From contig NZ_JABAHY010000003.1 of NCBI RefSeq assembly GCF_012641515.1, positions 62,001 through 126,000 of the forward strand: DNA of 64,000 nt, in the 5' to 3' direction. Numbering within the stretch: the first letter of the stretch is position 1; every line of letters begins with the position of its first letter. Under the pieces are notes generated by a model, which was not told the origin of the DNA, did not search any database, and saw nothing but the letters and a program-made list of their open reading frames with translations. The translations under genes and the position numbers were made by a program. Positions 8,279-18,993 of this stretch are shown one piece after another. Origin of the DNA: Nesterenkonia sedimenti. GTDB lineage: Bacteria; Actinomycetota; Actinomycetes; Actinomycetales; Micrococcaceae.

Positions 8279-9283
8279 TCAGTTGACCGCCTGGTCCATC
8301 TTGTCGAGCTGCTCACCCAGGATGTGCTCGAGGTCCTCGTCGTCGATCTCGCCTTCACCGATCAGGAAGACGTGGTTATTGCCGTAGCTGCCCCCACCCA
8401 TGCTCACGTTTCCGCCTTCACCCAGGCCACTGAATGTGAGAGTGAAACCCTCGCCGACCTCGAAGAGGTCGATATCCACGGTCATCGGGCCCTCGGTGAC
8501 GGTGGTGCCGCATTCATCGGTGATATTGGTGTAGTTGGCACCGAAGAGATCCATTTCCTCTTCAGTACTGGCCACAGCCAAGATGATGTCGGCGCTCTCA
8601 CCCTGGAAGGCGGTGAGTGCGGCGTATTCAGTCTCTTCTTCAATGGAGTCGAAGTCTTCAACTGCCTGGGCACAAGAGTCGCTGACATCGAAACCGTCGA
8701 GGTAGAAGCTCTTGTTGATATCGCCGTCACCCTCGGGGCCAATGACCACTACGGAGTCCTCGACCAGCTCGATGTCTTCGGCATCGAAGGCATCGCCTGC
8801 CTGTTCGTGAAGGATGCTCTCACCGGAGCTCCACCCCTCCGGGAGATCGTCAGCGCCGATGAGGATCTCGGCCAGTTCGCTGCCAGTCAGGGGCTCATCA
8901 TAGGTCCAGCTGTTCTCGCCGTCTCGATCGCTATCCTCATCGTCATCCTCCTCATCTTCGTCGAGGATTCCCTGCTCATCGGAGTCACCCTCGAAAGGAT
9001 CCTCATCACCGGAGATACCCTCACCGATGGGATCAGTCTCCTCGTCTCCAATGAGCCCAATCTGCTCAACGAAGTCATCGTCAAAGAGGCCCTCACTCTC
9101 GAGCTCAGTGATGAGCTGCTTCAGCAGAGCGTCGAAGGCCTCCTCGTCAAAGTCGGCGGAGGCCTGTGCGGGCACTGCCGCGCCGAGGGTCAGGCCCAGG
9201 GCAGTGAAGCCGGCTGCCGTTGCAGTGGCTGCGCGACGGGCAAAGTTGCGTCCTGCGGTGGTCTTAGTGGTCTGCTGCTCCAT
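8279..9283 (-). CDS. secreted, strongly acidic protein with PknH-like sensor fold (hypothetical)
   Basis: This 334-residue protein has an N-terminal signal peptide (about residues 1-42, twin Arg then a hydrophobic run, ending PAQASA). A highly acidic low-complexity region follows at about 43-125, then a globular domain of about 200 residues with two cysteines (SCAQAV, DECGTT). Its landmarks also occur in the same order in the lipoprotein at 61360-62220: a leucine/acidic segment ending DLPEG, Cys-Ala-Gln, an Asn-Ile-x-x-x-Cys, and a C-terminal amphipathic helix. The two are therefore probable paralogues. The fold may resemble the extracellular PknH sensor domain; that is a guess. Function unknown. 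Confidence 0.75.
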   Translation of the reverse strand: MEQQTTKTTAGRNFARRAATATAAGFTALGLTLGAAVPAQASADFDEEAFDALLKQLITELESEGLFDDDFVEQIGLIGDEETDPIGEGISGDEDPFEGDSDEQGILDEDEEDDDEDSDRDGENSWTYDEPLTGSELAEILIGADDLPEGWSSGESILHEQAGDAFDAEDIELVEDSVVVIGPEGDGDINKSFYLDGFDVSDSCAQAVEDFDSIEEETEYAALTAFQGESADIILAVASTEEEMDLFGANYTNITDECGTTVTEGPMTVDIDLFEVGEGFTLTFSGLGEGGNVSMGGGSYGNNHVFLIGEGEIDDEDLEHILGEQLDKMDQAVN

Positions 9284-9342
9284 GATCTCGTCCTCTCAAG
9301 TGATTTGCTGAAGTAAATCTTGTTGTTGCCATAGTAAACACA

Positions 9343-9378
9343 TGCAATTTGCGATTGCAACCCGGTAGGCAAAATTGT
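9343..9378 (-). promoter_or_regulatory. promoter and inverted repeat upstream of the acidic secreted protein
   Basis: TGCAAT (9343-9348) and ATTGCA (9354-9359) form a perfect inverted repeat with a 5-bp centre. On the minus strand TTGCAA (at about 9360) and TACTAT (at about 9336) make a promoter with an 18-nt spacer that the repeat overlaps. A repressor site is inferred. Confidence 0.4.
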
Positions 9379-9513
9379 GTCGCCGCAGGAGCTTCAACTT
9401 CCGCGATGTGAGAACCCAGAAATATTCGGTTTACGCCACTGACAAGGGCGAGTAACGGTCCGGTCCTAGTGTGGAGAATGCATCAGGACAATCCAGGCAC
9501 GGGAGGGAACAGC

Positions 9514-9840
9514 ATGGCCGAGCTGGCCTCAGAGGTGGTGGAGGAGGAGGAGCATTATCTCCGAGTGCAGATGCCTCGCGGACCAGTAGAAATCATCGGC
9601 AATGAGGTTCATCTCCCCGGACATCAGGGCATTCGCCTAGCCCCCGGCCCGATGTCAGTAATGCGTGTATTGGTCAAAGCCCAAGGGGCGGTGATCTCTC
9701 GAGATCATCTGCTCAGGATGCTGCCGCACTGCGGGTCTCTGCACGGGTTGGAAATGTGGGTCTCACGCCTGCGACATTCACTGCCGGAAACCCATATCGT
9801 CCAGACGGTGGTCAAACGGGGCTACCGTCTAGCCTTGTGA
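9514..9840 (+). CDS. stand-alone winged-helix DNA-binding protein (HemD-fusion / OmpR-type C-terminal domain)
   Basis: This small protein of about 108 residues consists almost only of a Trans_reg_C winged helix: APGPMSVMRVLVKAQGAVIS, then the recognition-helix region LEMWVSRLRHSLP and the closing VVKRGYRLA. The same closing motif is found at the C-terminus of actinobacterial proteins in which uroporphyrinogen-III synthase is fused to this domain, but here no enzyme or receiver domain is attached. The ATG at 9514 follows GGGAGGG by 7 nt. A start at 9469 is possible but lacks a ribosome site. Target genes are unknown. Confidence 0.8.
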   Translation: MAELASEVVEEEEHYLRVQMPRGPVEIIGNEVHLPGHQGIRLAPGPMSVMRVLVKAQGAVISRDHLLRMLPHCGSLHGLEMWVSRLRHSLPETHIVQTVVKRGYRLAL

Positions 9841-9858
9841 GATTGCAGGAGTAAATGC

Positions 9859-10698
9859 TCAGGGCAGGCGGAGGTAGGTCAGATCGAAAATCCGGCGGCC
9901 GACGTCAAGGGCCTTCTGCTCGAAATCGGTGACCACCCGGCCGTCGAACCGCGGCGCCCAACCGCCCTCTTCATCCAGGGCCTGAGACAACGGCAACGGT
10001 TCAGTGGGCTTACCCAGGCTTGCCGCATCGAGATCCCCGAGCCGCACCTCGGTAAGGGGAGACTCTTCGCCGGCACGCTGGCCGGCATGGGGGTTGGTGA
10101 AGGACTCCGAGGCGCCGATCACCTCACGCATCTGCACCGCGTAATCGGACCAGTCCGTGGCCAGGCGCCAGAGCCCAGTCGGGGAGATCACCCGGGCAGC
10201 CTTTTCCACGAAACCCGGTTGAACCAGCCGGCGCTTCTTGTGTTTGGTCTTATGCCAGGGGTCGGGGAAAAAGACCCAGAGCTCAGAAATCCCGCCATCG
10301 GGCAGCAGGTGATCCAGCAGCTCCACGGCGTCCACGCAGGCCACCCGGACATTGGTCAGCCCCTCGCGGCGGATTCGGGCGGCCAACTGCGCTGCTCCTG
10401 GCCGGTAGACCTCAACGGCCAGGAAGTCAGTCTCGGGGTTATTGGCAGCCGCTGCCGCCACGGCTTCACCGGATCCGGAGCCGATCTCAACGATGAACGG
10501 AGCCGTGCGTCCGAACTCGGCCCGCCAGTCAATGCTGAAGCCCTCGGCAACTGAGGTGTCACGCTCTCCGTGAGGAATATCGAGCAGCTCTTTACCCAGG
10601 GCTGCATCCCAGGCGCGCTGGTAGCTGGGCTTGAGCTTATTGCTGCGCCGGACGAAGGACAGCGGTTTGCGGTGGTGCTTCTGCGGGGTCTCAGACAT
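9859..10698 (-). CDS. trmB: tRNA (guanine-N7-)-methyltransferase
   Basis: This 279-residue SAM-dependent enzyme makes m7G46 in the tRNA variable loop. The SAM-binding motif is VEIGSGSGEA (about residues 70-79), and the TrmB signature FFPDPWHKTKHKKRR is near 145-159. Length is normal for actinobacterial TrmB with its N-terminal extension. It lies 11 bp after the penicillin-binding protein gene and is probably cotranscribed. TAGACT lies 8 nt before its ATG, so a separate start is possible. Confidence 0.95.
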   Translation of the reverse strand: MSETPQKHHRKPLSFVRRSNKLKPSYQRAWDAALGKELLDIPHGERDTSVAEGFSIDWRAEFGRTAPFIVEIGSGSGEAVAAAAANNPETDFLAVEVYRPGAAQLAARIRREGLTNVRVACVDAVELLDHLLPDGGISELWVFFPDPWHKTKHKKRRLVQPGFVEKAARVISPTGLWRLATDWSDYAVQMREVIGASESFTNPHAGQRAGEESPLTEVRLGDLDAASLGKPTEPLPLSQALDEEGGWAPRFDGRVVTDFEQKALDVGRRIFDLTYLRLP

Positions 10699-10709
10699 CG
10701 GCAGTGAGT

Positions 10710-12653
10710 CTAGCTGCCCTGGGCGTCGTCGAGAATTTCTTGTGCCCCGATGAGGAATTCACGCATCAGCGGGCCGTTGGTGGAGGAGCCCCACTCTCCC
10801 TCCTCCAGGAAGACCGCGACGGCGAGGTCACCCTGAGCCCCGATCACCCAGGTATGGGAATAGGCATCATCACCGGAACCGACCTCGGCAGTACCGGTCT
10901 TGGCGTAGACCGGGGGTCCGGGGATGGAGTCGAGGTCCCGCAAGGTGCCGTAGTCCACCGTTCCGGCCATCAGCTCCCGCAGCTGTTCCCCCTCCTCAGC
11001 GCTGAGCCCGGAGTCATCGGGCTCCTCGTCGCGCTGGACCAGCCAGGGGTGGACCGTCCTGCCGTCGGCTACTGAGGCAGCCACGGCTGCCATGCCGAGC
11101 GTGGAGGTCTCTACAGTGCCCTGGCCGAAGAGATTGGCTGCATGCAGGTTGAGATCGGCGTCTTCGGGGACACTGGCTTTGATCGCATGCAGACCGATCC
11201 CGGTGTCATTGTCCAACCCCAGATCCCGGGCGGCCTGAGCCAGTTCTGCGGAGGTGACGTCGTCGTAGGCTGCGGCGAATGTGGTGTTGCAGGAGACAGC
11301 CACCGCAGTGTTGAAGGGGATATTGCCCACGTACTGGTCCTGGTACCCGGTCACATTGCGGAACTGCTGTCCGTGGACGGTGACCATCTCGGGACAGGAG
11401 ACCGTGGATTCGGGGCTCAGCCCATCGCGGAGCATCGCCAGGGCGGAGACCACTTTGAAAGTGGAGCCGGGGGCGTAGGTGGACTGGGTGGCGGTGTCGA
11501 CACTGGCGGATTCGGTGTTATGGCTGGCCGCGGCCAGAATCGCACCATCCGATGGGCGGATGGCCACCAAGCCTGCGGTGACATCCTGGTCGTCGACGAT
11601 CCCCTGGGCGAGGTCCTGCATCCGCGGGTTCAGCCCGATGGTGATGTCATCACCGGGTTCGGGGTCGGTGGAGAAGACCGTCTGCTCCCCCACGGTGATG
11701 TTGATCCCGGGCGTGCCGCGCAGCCGTTCCTCATGCACCGCCTGCAGACCGGAGAGACCCACAGTGTCCCCGGAGTTGAGGCTGGGGTCCTCTTCGAGGT
11801 GCTCGGCGGTGACCGGACCGACTCGGCCCAGCAGGTTCGGCGCGAAATCGGAGCTTTCAGCCAGCGGCATCTGGTCATAGTTCAGATGCACACCGGGGAT
11901 GTCCTCAACATCGGCGGCGGTGACATGTCCACCCTCGGTGCGCACGGTGATCGCCTCCACGAAGGCCTCGTCACCATAGGCAGCCACAGTCTCCTGGTAG
12001 GTCTGCGGATCAATACCGACAGCCTCGGCCAATTCGCGGGCGGATTCGGCCTGTGCCTCCTCGGTGTCCAGCTGAGTCTTGTCCAGACCGATATGGACCA
12101 CATCTCGGTTGTGCACGATGGCCCGGCCGTTATCGCCGATGATCCGGCCGCGGTCTGCCTCCGAGGTGGAGATGCTGACGTTCTCATGCCCGGCATAACC
12201 GGGGAAGAGGATCTCCGGCTCCGCCTCGATGTACCAGATGTCCTCCTCTTCCTCATAGGTGAAGGAGGTCTCGGTGTCATAACTCCAGTCCTCGCCGTCG
12301 ATCCCGATCTCCTCCAGTGCCCAACTGTGTTCGAAGGTCACTTCAGCAGTGGGCGGGCGGACCGAGTCCTCACCCGGGTCATCGACGGTGATATCGGCGA
12401 CTGCGACCTCCGGGCGCAGCTCTTCGAAGGGCTCGTGCAGGTTCTCTGCGGCCTCAGCGAGGATCTCGGGGGACCCGGAAGCGAAGTCCAGCCCGGAGAA
12501 GTCTCCGGTGGCGATGGCCTCAGCAGTCTCGGCCGCAGCATCCTCAATCTGGGCCTGTTCATCCTCGGAGCCGCATCCGCTGAGCGCGGTGAGCAGAGTC
12601 AGAACCCCCGCAGTGAGCACAACAGGGCGAGCAGAGGAGGAAAAACGCACCAT
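10710..12653 (-). CDS. penicillin-binding protein (class B transpeptidase with NTF2-like N-terminal domain), lipoprotein
   Basis: This envelope transpeptidase of about 647 residues cross-links peptidoglycan. A lipoprotein signal ends at LSGC (about residues 23-26). An NTF2-like N-terminal domain (about 30-150) and a dimerisation domain precede the catalytic domain. The active-site motifs are complete: S397-T-F-K400 (SxxK), S454-C-N456 (SxN) and K585-T-G (KTG). The N-terminal layout is the MecA_N type, as in low-affinity PBPs such as PBP2a, so intrinsic beta-lactam tolerance is possible but not shown. The start at 12653 is chosen because it gives a proper signal peptide. trmB follows 11 bp downstream. 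Confidence 0.9.
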   Translation of the reverse strand: MVRFSSSARPVVLTAGVLTLLTALSGCGSEDEQAQIEDAAAETAEAIATGDFSGLDFASGSPEILAEAAENLHEPFEELRPEVAVADITVDDPGEDSVRPPTAEVTFEHSWALEEIGIDGEDWSYDTETSFTYEEEEDIWYIEAEPEILFPGYAGHENVSISTSEADRGRIIGDNGRAIVHNRDVVHIGLDKTQLDTEEAQAESARELAEAVGIDPQTYQETVAAYGDEAFVEAITVRTEGGHVTAADVEDIPGVHLNYDQMPLAESSDFAPNLLGRVGPVTAEHLEEDPSLNSGDTVGLSGLQAVHEERLRGTPGINITVGEQTVFSTDPEPGDDITIGLNPRMQDLAQGIVDDQDVTAGLVAIRPSDGAILAAASHNTESASVDTATQSTYAPGSTFKVVSALAMLRDGLSPESTVSCPEMVTVHGQQFRNVTGYQDQYVGNIPFNTAVAVSCNTTFAAAYDDVTSAELAQAARDLGLDNDTGIGLHAIKASVPEDADLNLHAANLFGQGTVETSTLGMAAVAASVADGRTVHPWLVQRDEEPDDSGLSAEEGEQLRELMAGTVDYGTLRDLDSIPGPPVYAKTGTAEVGSGDDAYSHTWVIGAQGDLAVAVFLEEGEWGSSTNGPLMREFLIGAQEILDDAQGS

Positions 12654-12803
12654 TCCAGTATGCGGCCTGCCACCCGCGGCGGGGCGGAGAAACACCTGCC
12701 GCTATTCCGTTCGAGCCGCTGACATGGATAAACTCACGCTGCAGCAAGGAGGCACCCCCGTGGTGTCACAGACCGCGCGACGACGAACCGAAGGGATCCA
12801 TGT

Positions 12804-14471
12804 ATGGCCGCCCATGACCAGACCACCGACGATTCCAGGCCGGGGCAGGACCCACCTGAAGAACGCCAGGGGATGATTGTCCGAGCGCTCAACGGTGTTG
12901 AGCGGATCGGTAACTACCTGCCCCACCCGTTCTGGCTCTTTGTGATCCTCGCCGGTGTTGTGGTGGTGCTCTCCTCGGTGCTCAACGCCATGGGCGTCGG
13001 CGCCGAGCACCCCGCTCCTGAAGAAGGTGAGGACTCCTGGGTCGGTGTGGAATCCCTGCTGACTGCTGAAGGCCTACAGGTGATGGTCACCGGGGCAGTG
13101 GACAACTTCGTGAACTTCCCGCCCCTGGGTCTGATCATCACCGTGATGCTCGGTGTGGCCGTGGCTGAAGGCTCCGGACTGATCTCGGCCACGATCCGTG
13201 TGGCCGTCTCCCGGGTTTCCAAACGGTGGCTGACGTTCACCGTCGCATTGGCCGGTGTGACCGGTTCAGTGGCCTCCGATGCCATCTACATCATTCTGAT
13301 CCCGCTGGCCGCGGCAGCCTTTAAGGCGGTGGGCCGTTCTGCGGTGCTCGGTGCGATTGTCGCCTTCGGCTCCGCCTCAGCCGGCTATAACGCCTCCCTG
13401 GTGATCACAGCCTCTGATCCGCTCTTCGCCGGTATCTCCACCTCGGCGGCCCAACTGATCGACGAGGACTATGTGGTCTCCCCGATCGCCAACTACTTCT
13501 TCGCAGCCGCCTCCGCCGTCGTGCTGGCCGCCGTGGTCACCCTGGTGACCGAGCTGCTGCTGGTGAAGGTCACCGCCAAGATGCGTTCCGAGGAGGATAA
13601 GGAGGGCGGTGCTGCCACTGCTGTGCTGAGGGCGGGCCGCAGCGAGGAGACCCAGGGTGCCGGCACCGAGGGCGCTTCGGCGGCGATCGAGGACAATGAG
13701 GATCTGCTCAGCTACACCAAGGAGGAAGTCCGGGCCCTGTGGAAGACCGGACTGTCCCTGGTGATCTTCCTGGGTGTGTTCTTCGCCGCCCTGTTCATCC
13801 CCGGCTCACCCTTCGACGGCGGCGGCGCAGGCGCTCTGGAGTCCCCGCTGGTCACCGATGTGGCGGTGCCGATCTCACTGGCCTTCCTGGTCATCGGTCT
13901 GACCTACGGCATCTCGGTGGGCAGCATCAAACGCGCCCAGGACGTTCCGATGGTGATGGCGCGGTCGCTGAAGGAGCTCACTGGTGTGATCGTGATCTTC
14001 TTCGCCGCCGCCCAGTTCATCGCCTACTTCAACTGGACCAATATGGGCACAGTCCTGGCGATCAACGGTGCTGAGACCCTCGAGCGCTGGGATCTGCCGC
14101 CCTTCGTGCTCTTCGGCAGTGTTGTGCTGCTGGTGGCGCTGTTCAACTTCTTCATCACCTCCGGCTCCGCCCAATACACGCTGATGGCGCCGGTGCTGGT
14201 GCCGATGCTGATGCTGATCGGGGTCAACCCCGAGGTGACTCAGATGCTGTTCCGGATGGGTGATTCCCCGACCAACATCATCACCCCGATGAGCCCCTAC
14301 TTCGCATTGGTTTTGGGCTACCTGCAGCGTTACTACCCGCGGGCAGGTGTGGGCACGATGATCTCGCTGACCCTGCCGCTGGCGCTGACCATGCTGGTGA
14401 CCTGGTTCCTGTTCTTCATGGTCTGGTACGCCTTCGGCCTGCCACTGGGCCCGGGAGTCCCGATCCGCTAA
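12804..14471 (+). CDS. AbgT-family transporter
   Basis: This 555-residue inner-membrane protein has about eleven hydrophobic segments and the AbgT family's conserved stretches, including the motif near GDSPTNIITPMSPYF (about residues 488-502). Family members import p-aminobenzoyl-glutamate or export sulfonamides using ion gradients. A charged loop rich in Glu and Ala (about 255-300) is unusual for a membrane protein core and is probably cytoplasmic. It converges on hspR with a 24-bp gap. An M20 hydrolase of the type that can act on such substrates lies at 42260, but not in an operon with this gene. Confidence 0.9.
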   Translation: MAAHDQTTDDSRPGQDPPEERQGMIVRALNGVERIGNYLPHPFWLFVILAGVVVVLSSVLNAMGVGAEHPAPEEGEDSWVGVESLLTAEGLQVMVTGAVDNFVNFPPLGLIITVMLGVAVAEGSGLISATIRVAVSRVSKRWLTFTVALAGVTGSVASDAIYIILIPLAAAAFKAVGRSAVLGAIVAFGSASAGYNASLVITASDPLFAGISTSAAQLIDEDYVVSPIANYFFAAASAVVLAAVVTLVTELLLVKVTAKMRSEEDKEGGAATAVLRAGRSEETQGAGTEGASAAIEDNEDLLSYTKEEVRALWKTGLSLVIFLGVFFAALFIPGSPFDGGGAGALESPLVTDVAVPISLAFLVIGLTYGISVGSIKRAQDVPMVMARSLKELTGVIVIFFAAAQFIAYFNWTNMGTVLAINGAETLERWDLPPFVLFGSVVLLVALFNFFITSGSAQYTLMAPVLVPMLMLIGVNPEVTQMLFRMGDSPTNIITPMSPYFALVLGYLQRYYPRAGVGTMISLTLPLALTMLVTWFLFFMVWYAFGLPLGPGVPIR

Positions 14472-14495
14472 GCGGAGATCACCACAGCCCCGTGG

Positions 14496-14954
14496 TCAGC
14501 GTCCTGATCGCCACAGCACCACTTCGCGGGTGCTGGCGCGGGGACGCTGGCCGCGGGCCAGGGTCACCACATCGCCGTGGGGGCCCACAGCGAAGACCCG
14601 AGAACCACCGAGGCTTTGTTCGGCGGCCCGCAGCTGGCTGCGCAGCTCATCGGTCTCAGCCTCGAGCTCCTCGACACGGTTCTGCAGCTCGATGATCCGG
14701 CGAATCCCCTCCAGGGAGACACCTTCCTGGGAGAGCTGTTGAATCTGGCGCAGCTGCTCGACGTCATAGGGCGAGTAGCGCCGGTGCCGACCACCCTGCC
14801 GACGGGGGGTTACCAGACCCATTCGGTCGTACTGACGCAGGGTCTGGGGGTGCAAATCTGCCAGTTCTGCGGCTACGGAGATGACAAACAGCGGGGCATG
14901 GCGCTGGGTCTCATCAGTTTCGACCACGTTGCCGCGTATCCGGTATGTGTCCAT
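14496..14954 (-). CDS. hspR: heat-shock repressor HspR (MerR family)
   Basis: This 152-residue MerR-type repressor is the last gene of the dnaK operon. The winged helix spans about residues 22-90 (LHPQTLRQYDRMGLVTPRR, GGRHRRYS), followed by a coiled coil rich in Glu and Leu (about 95-125). HspR binds HAIR inverted repeats, using DnaK as co-repressor in studied actinobacteria. Two HAIR sites lie upstream of dnaK at 18973 and 19026, so the loop closes within this window. It lies 21 bp after dnaJ and has an AGGAAG ribosome site. Confidence 0.95.
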   Translation of the reverse strand: MDTYRIRGNVVETDETQRHAPLFVISVAAELADLHPQTLRQYDRMGLVTPRRQGGRHRRYSPYDVEQLRQIQQLSQEGVSLEGIRRIIELQNRVEELEAETDELRSQLRAAEQSLGGSRVFAVGPHGDVVTLARGQRPRASTREVVLWRSGR

Positions 14955-14975
14955 CGGTTACACTTCCTACACTCC

Positions 14976-15935
14976 CTATAACGCCGCCTTGGCGCTCAGC
15001 CCTTCCCGAGGGTTGTGGGCGGTGGTGGCCTCAGCATATGCTTTGACTGCCTCGATGGCCTCCTCGTTGAGGTCCTCAGGCACGACGATGTCGAGCACCA
15101 CCAGCATGTCTCCACTGGAGTTCTTACGCCGGATTCCGTGGCCCTTCAGCCGCAGCGTCTTGCCGCTGCTGGAGCCGGCCGGAATCCGGATTTTCACCGT
15201 CTCACCGTGGACAGTCGGCACCTCGACCGTTGCACCGAGAACAGCCTCGTCAAGACTGACCGGAAGGTGGATGCGAATATTGTCGTCAATGCGTTCGTAG
15301 AAGGGGTGATCCTGGACGGAGACTTCCACCAGGAGATCCCCGGCACCACCGGCACTAGGCTGGCCCTTGCCCTTGACCCGGACCTTCTGGCCCTCCTTCA
15401 CCCCGGCGGGAACCCGAACGTCGATGACATTGCCATTGGGCTCACGCAGTCCGATGGTCGTGCCCCGCACGGCACCCTTGAAAGAGATGGTGGTCTTCGC
15501 GGTACGGTCTGCGCCCTTGGCCGGACTGCCGCCGAAGCGACCGCCGAACCGGTCCCCCATACCACCGAATATGTCCTCGAAGCCCCCGCCGAAGCGGCCG
15601 CCCCCGGTCCCAGGCGAACCGCCTTGACCGAAAAGCCCACCGAAGAGGTCCTCGAATCCGCCGGACCCCTCACCCGGGCTTCCGGAGAAGCGGGCACCCG
15701 ATCCCATGGCGCGCACAGCATCGTACTGCTGGCGCTGCTCGGGGTCTGAGAGCACAGTATGTGCCTCTGAGATGTCTTTGAACTTCTGTTCAGCGGCAGC
15801 GTCCCCGGGGTTCTTATCCGGGTGGTACGTCCGGGCGAGCTTGCGGTACGCCTTCTTGATCTCCTCGTCCGAGGCGTCCTTGGAGACGCCCAGCACCTCG
15901 TAGAAATCTTTTTCCAGCCATTCCTGTGATGCCAT
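14976..15935 (-). CDS. dnaJ: DnaJ co-chaperone without zinc finger
   Basis: This 319-residue Hsp40 stimulates DnaK ATPase activity. The J domain occupies about residues 9-75 with the HPD motif in [12 protein letters not shown] Gly/Phe-rich linker follows (about 85-150), and the two C-terminal beta domains bind clients. The CxxCxGxG zinc repeats of classical DnaJ are absent; the protein passes directly from the G/F region to the first beta domain. This is the CbpA-like form and explains the shorter length. The start at 15935 has GGAGG 8 nt upstream. The gap to grpE (305 bp) is unusually long for this operon and is filled with palindromic repeats. Confidence 0.93.
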   Translation of the reverse strand: MASQEWLEKDFYEVLGVSKDASDEEIKKAYRKLARTYHPDKNPGDAAAEQKFKDISEAHTVLSDPEQRQQYDAVRAMGSGARFSGSPGEGSGGFEDLFGGLFGQGGSPGTGGGRFGGGFEDIFGGMGDRFGGRFGGSPAKGADRTAKTTISFKGAVRGTTIGLREPNGNVIDVRVPAGVKEGQKVRVKGKGQPSAGGAGDLLVEVSVQDHPFYERIDDNIRIHLPVSLDEAVLGATVEVPTVHGETVKIRIPAGSSSGKTLRLKGHGIRRKNSSGDMLVVLDIVVPEDLNEEAIEAVKAYAEATTAHNPREGLSAKAAL

Positions 15936-15959
15936 AAGGCGCCTCCTCCCTGTGTTTGT

Positions 15960-16113
15960 TCCGGCGCGGCGCACATGCCGCCGCGCCTCTCGCTCGTCAA
16001 GGCCTTGCCGAGCTTCACGCTTAAAGTCGGCGCTTGCTTCGCTCGCGCCTCATTATCTCGCTTCGTTGGCGCGGAACTTCACGCCTAAAGTCGCTGCTCG
16101 CTTTGCTCGCAGC
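15960..16113 (-). repeat. two tandem units of a palindromic repeat with covarying hairpins (copies A and B)
   Basis: Read on the minus strand, each unit has a short hairpin with conserved loop AGCRAAGCRA, then the core CGACTTTARGCGTGAAG. The cores lie at 16013-16029 (A) and 16077-16093 (B). The hairpin stems are GGCGC/GCGCC in A (16029-16049) and GCTGC/GCAGC in B (16093-16113). Copy A continues into a Cys-free, non-coding CTCG..CGAG hairpin and the GC-rich stem 15963-15971/15979-15987. A third, diverged copy lies at 24141-24240. Confidence 0.85.
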
Positions 16114-16161
16114 TCACGTTTGTGCCCCTCACCTAGGTGCCCCTAGGTACAGGGCCTTTTT

Positions 16162-16182
16162 GCTGCTTGCTTTGCTGGCAGC
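16162..16182. repeat. partial copy of the palindromic repeat hairpin
   Basis: GCTGC (16162-16166) and GCAGC (16178-16182) flank a loop which on the minus strand reads CAGCAAAGCAA, as in the neighbouring units. The conserved core is missing. Confidence 0.6.
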
Positions 16183-16192
16183 TGAGTTGGTG

Positions 16193-16227
16193 TGCGTATG
16201 CGGGGGCGTGTGGCCCCCGCATACGCA
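16193..16227 (-). terminator. strong hairpin between grpE and dnaJ
   Basis: A perfect 14-bp stem (16193-16206 with 16214-16227, loop CGTGTGG) lies 13 bp after the grpE stop. No T-tract follows on the minus strand. It may stabilise the dnaK-grpE message or attenuate dnaJ-hspR expression rather than end transcription outright. Confidence 0.6.
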
Positions 16228-16240
16228 GCTCATTTCCTTC

Positions 16241-17050
16241 TTATTCTGCCTTGCCGCTGGAGACGATGACCTGGGCTGCGCGCAGCAGACGGTCACCGAA
16301 GCGGTAGCCGGAGCGGACAACGATGGCGACGTGATCTGCCTCGATGTCCTCACTGGGCTGCTGCATGATCGCCTCATGCTCATTGGGGTCGAAGGCCTCC
16401 CCCACTGAGCCGATCGGGCTCAGGCCCTGAGCGTTCAGGACCTGCTCCAACCGGGAAGCGATGTGGGCAAAGGGCCCATCCTCGAGATCCCCGGCCTGCC
16501 GGGCGGCAGCGATATCGTCGAGCACCGGCATCAGCTCGGAGATCAGCTGGCCCTTGACCCGCTCCTTCTCCAGGTTCCGGTCACGCTCAACCCGGCGCCG
16601 GTAGTTGACGTACTCCGCCTGCACGCGGCGGAGGTCGTTCTCCAGCTCAGTCTCACGGTCGTAACCCTGCTGGGTCAGTTCCTCCTCGGCCGCCTCGATC
16701 CGCTCGGCGGGCTCAGTCTCGACCCCACCGGCGGCCTGGTCGGCCGGGACTTCCTGCAGCTCAGGCTCCTCGTCCAGATTGGAGTCCAAGCCCTCGCCCG
16801 GCTCATGGAGGTCGCCCTCCTCGGAGGCCGGTTCCTCATGAGCCTGCTGGACCTCAATGGACTCCTCGGGCACATCAGCCAGAATCCGCTCGGCCTCGGC
16901 TAGGGGGTCGGCGGCAGGATCAGCTGCAGCCGCCTCCCGGTCCTCAACCGTAGCTTCACCTTCTGCCGGCTGCTCTGCAGCGTCCGGCCGGTACTTGCGC
17001 TTATCGGTGAAGCGGATCGGCTCTTCTGGGGAGCTGTTCTCCTCTGCCAT
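16241..17050 (-). CDS. grpE: nucleotide exchange factor GrpE
   Basis: This 269-residue protein releases ADP from DnaK. A long acidic, low-complexity N-terminal region (about residues 1-125) is followed by the dimerising coiled coil (about 128-165, YVNYRRRVERDRNLEKE) and the compact beta domain that contacts DnaK (about 200-269, ending IVVRSGYRFGDRLLRAAQV). The N-terminal part is longer than in most bacteria and rich in Glu, Ala and Pro, as in other actinobacteria. It starts 11 bp after dnaK with an AAGGAG site. Confidence 0.95.
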   Translation of the reverse strand: MAEENSSPEEPIRFTDKRKYRPDAAEQPAEGEATVEDREAAAADPAADPLAEAERILADVPEESIEVQQAHEEPASEEGDLHEPGEGLDSNLDEEPELQEVPADQAAGGVETEPAERIEAAEEELTQQGYDRETELENDLRRVQAEYVNYRRRVERDRNLEKERVKGQLISELMPVLDDIAAARQAGDLEDGPFAHIASRLEQVLNAQGLSPIGSVGEAFDPNEHEAIMQQPSEDIEADHVAIVVRSGYRFGDRLLRAAQVIVSSGKAE

Positions 17051-17061
17051 GGGGATGCTCC

Positions 17062-18924
<1,863 letters not shown>

Positions 18925-18972
18925 CTGCAGTCTCCTTTCATCAGGACTTTGGGGGCAAGTCTTCACGTCACA

Positions 18973-18993
18973 GTTGAGTACGTTCGACTCAAG
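18973..18993. promoter_or_regulatory. HAIR element 1 (HspR operator)
   Basis: GTTGAGT (18973-18979), a 7-bp spacer and ACTCAAG (18987-18993) match the HAIR consensus CTTGAGT-N7-ACTCAAG with one mismatch. It lies just downstream of the predicted dnaK -10 and would block initiation. Confidence 0.9.
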
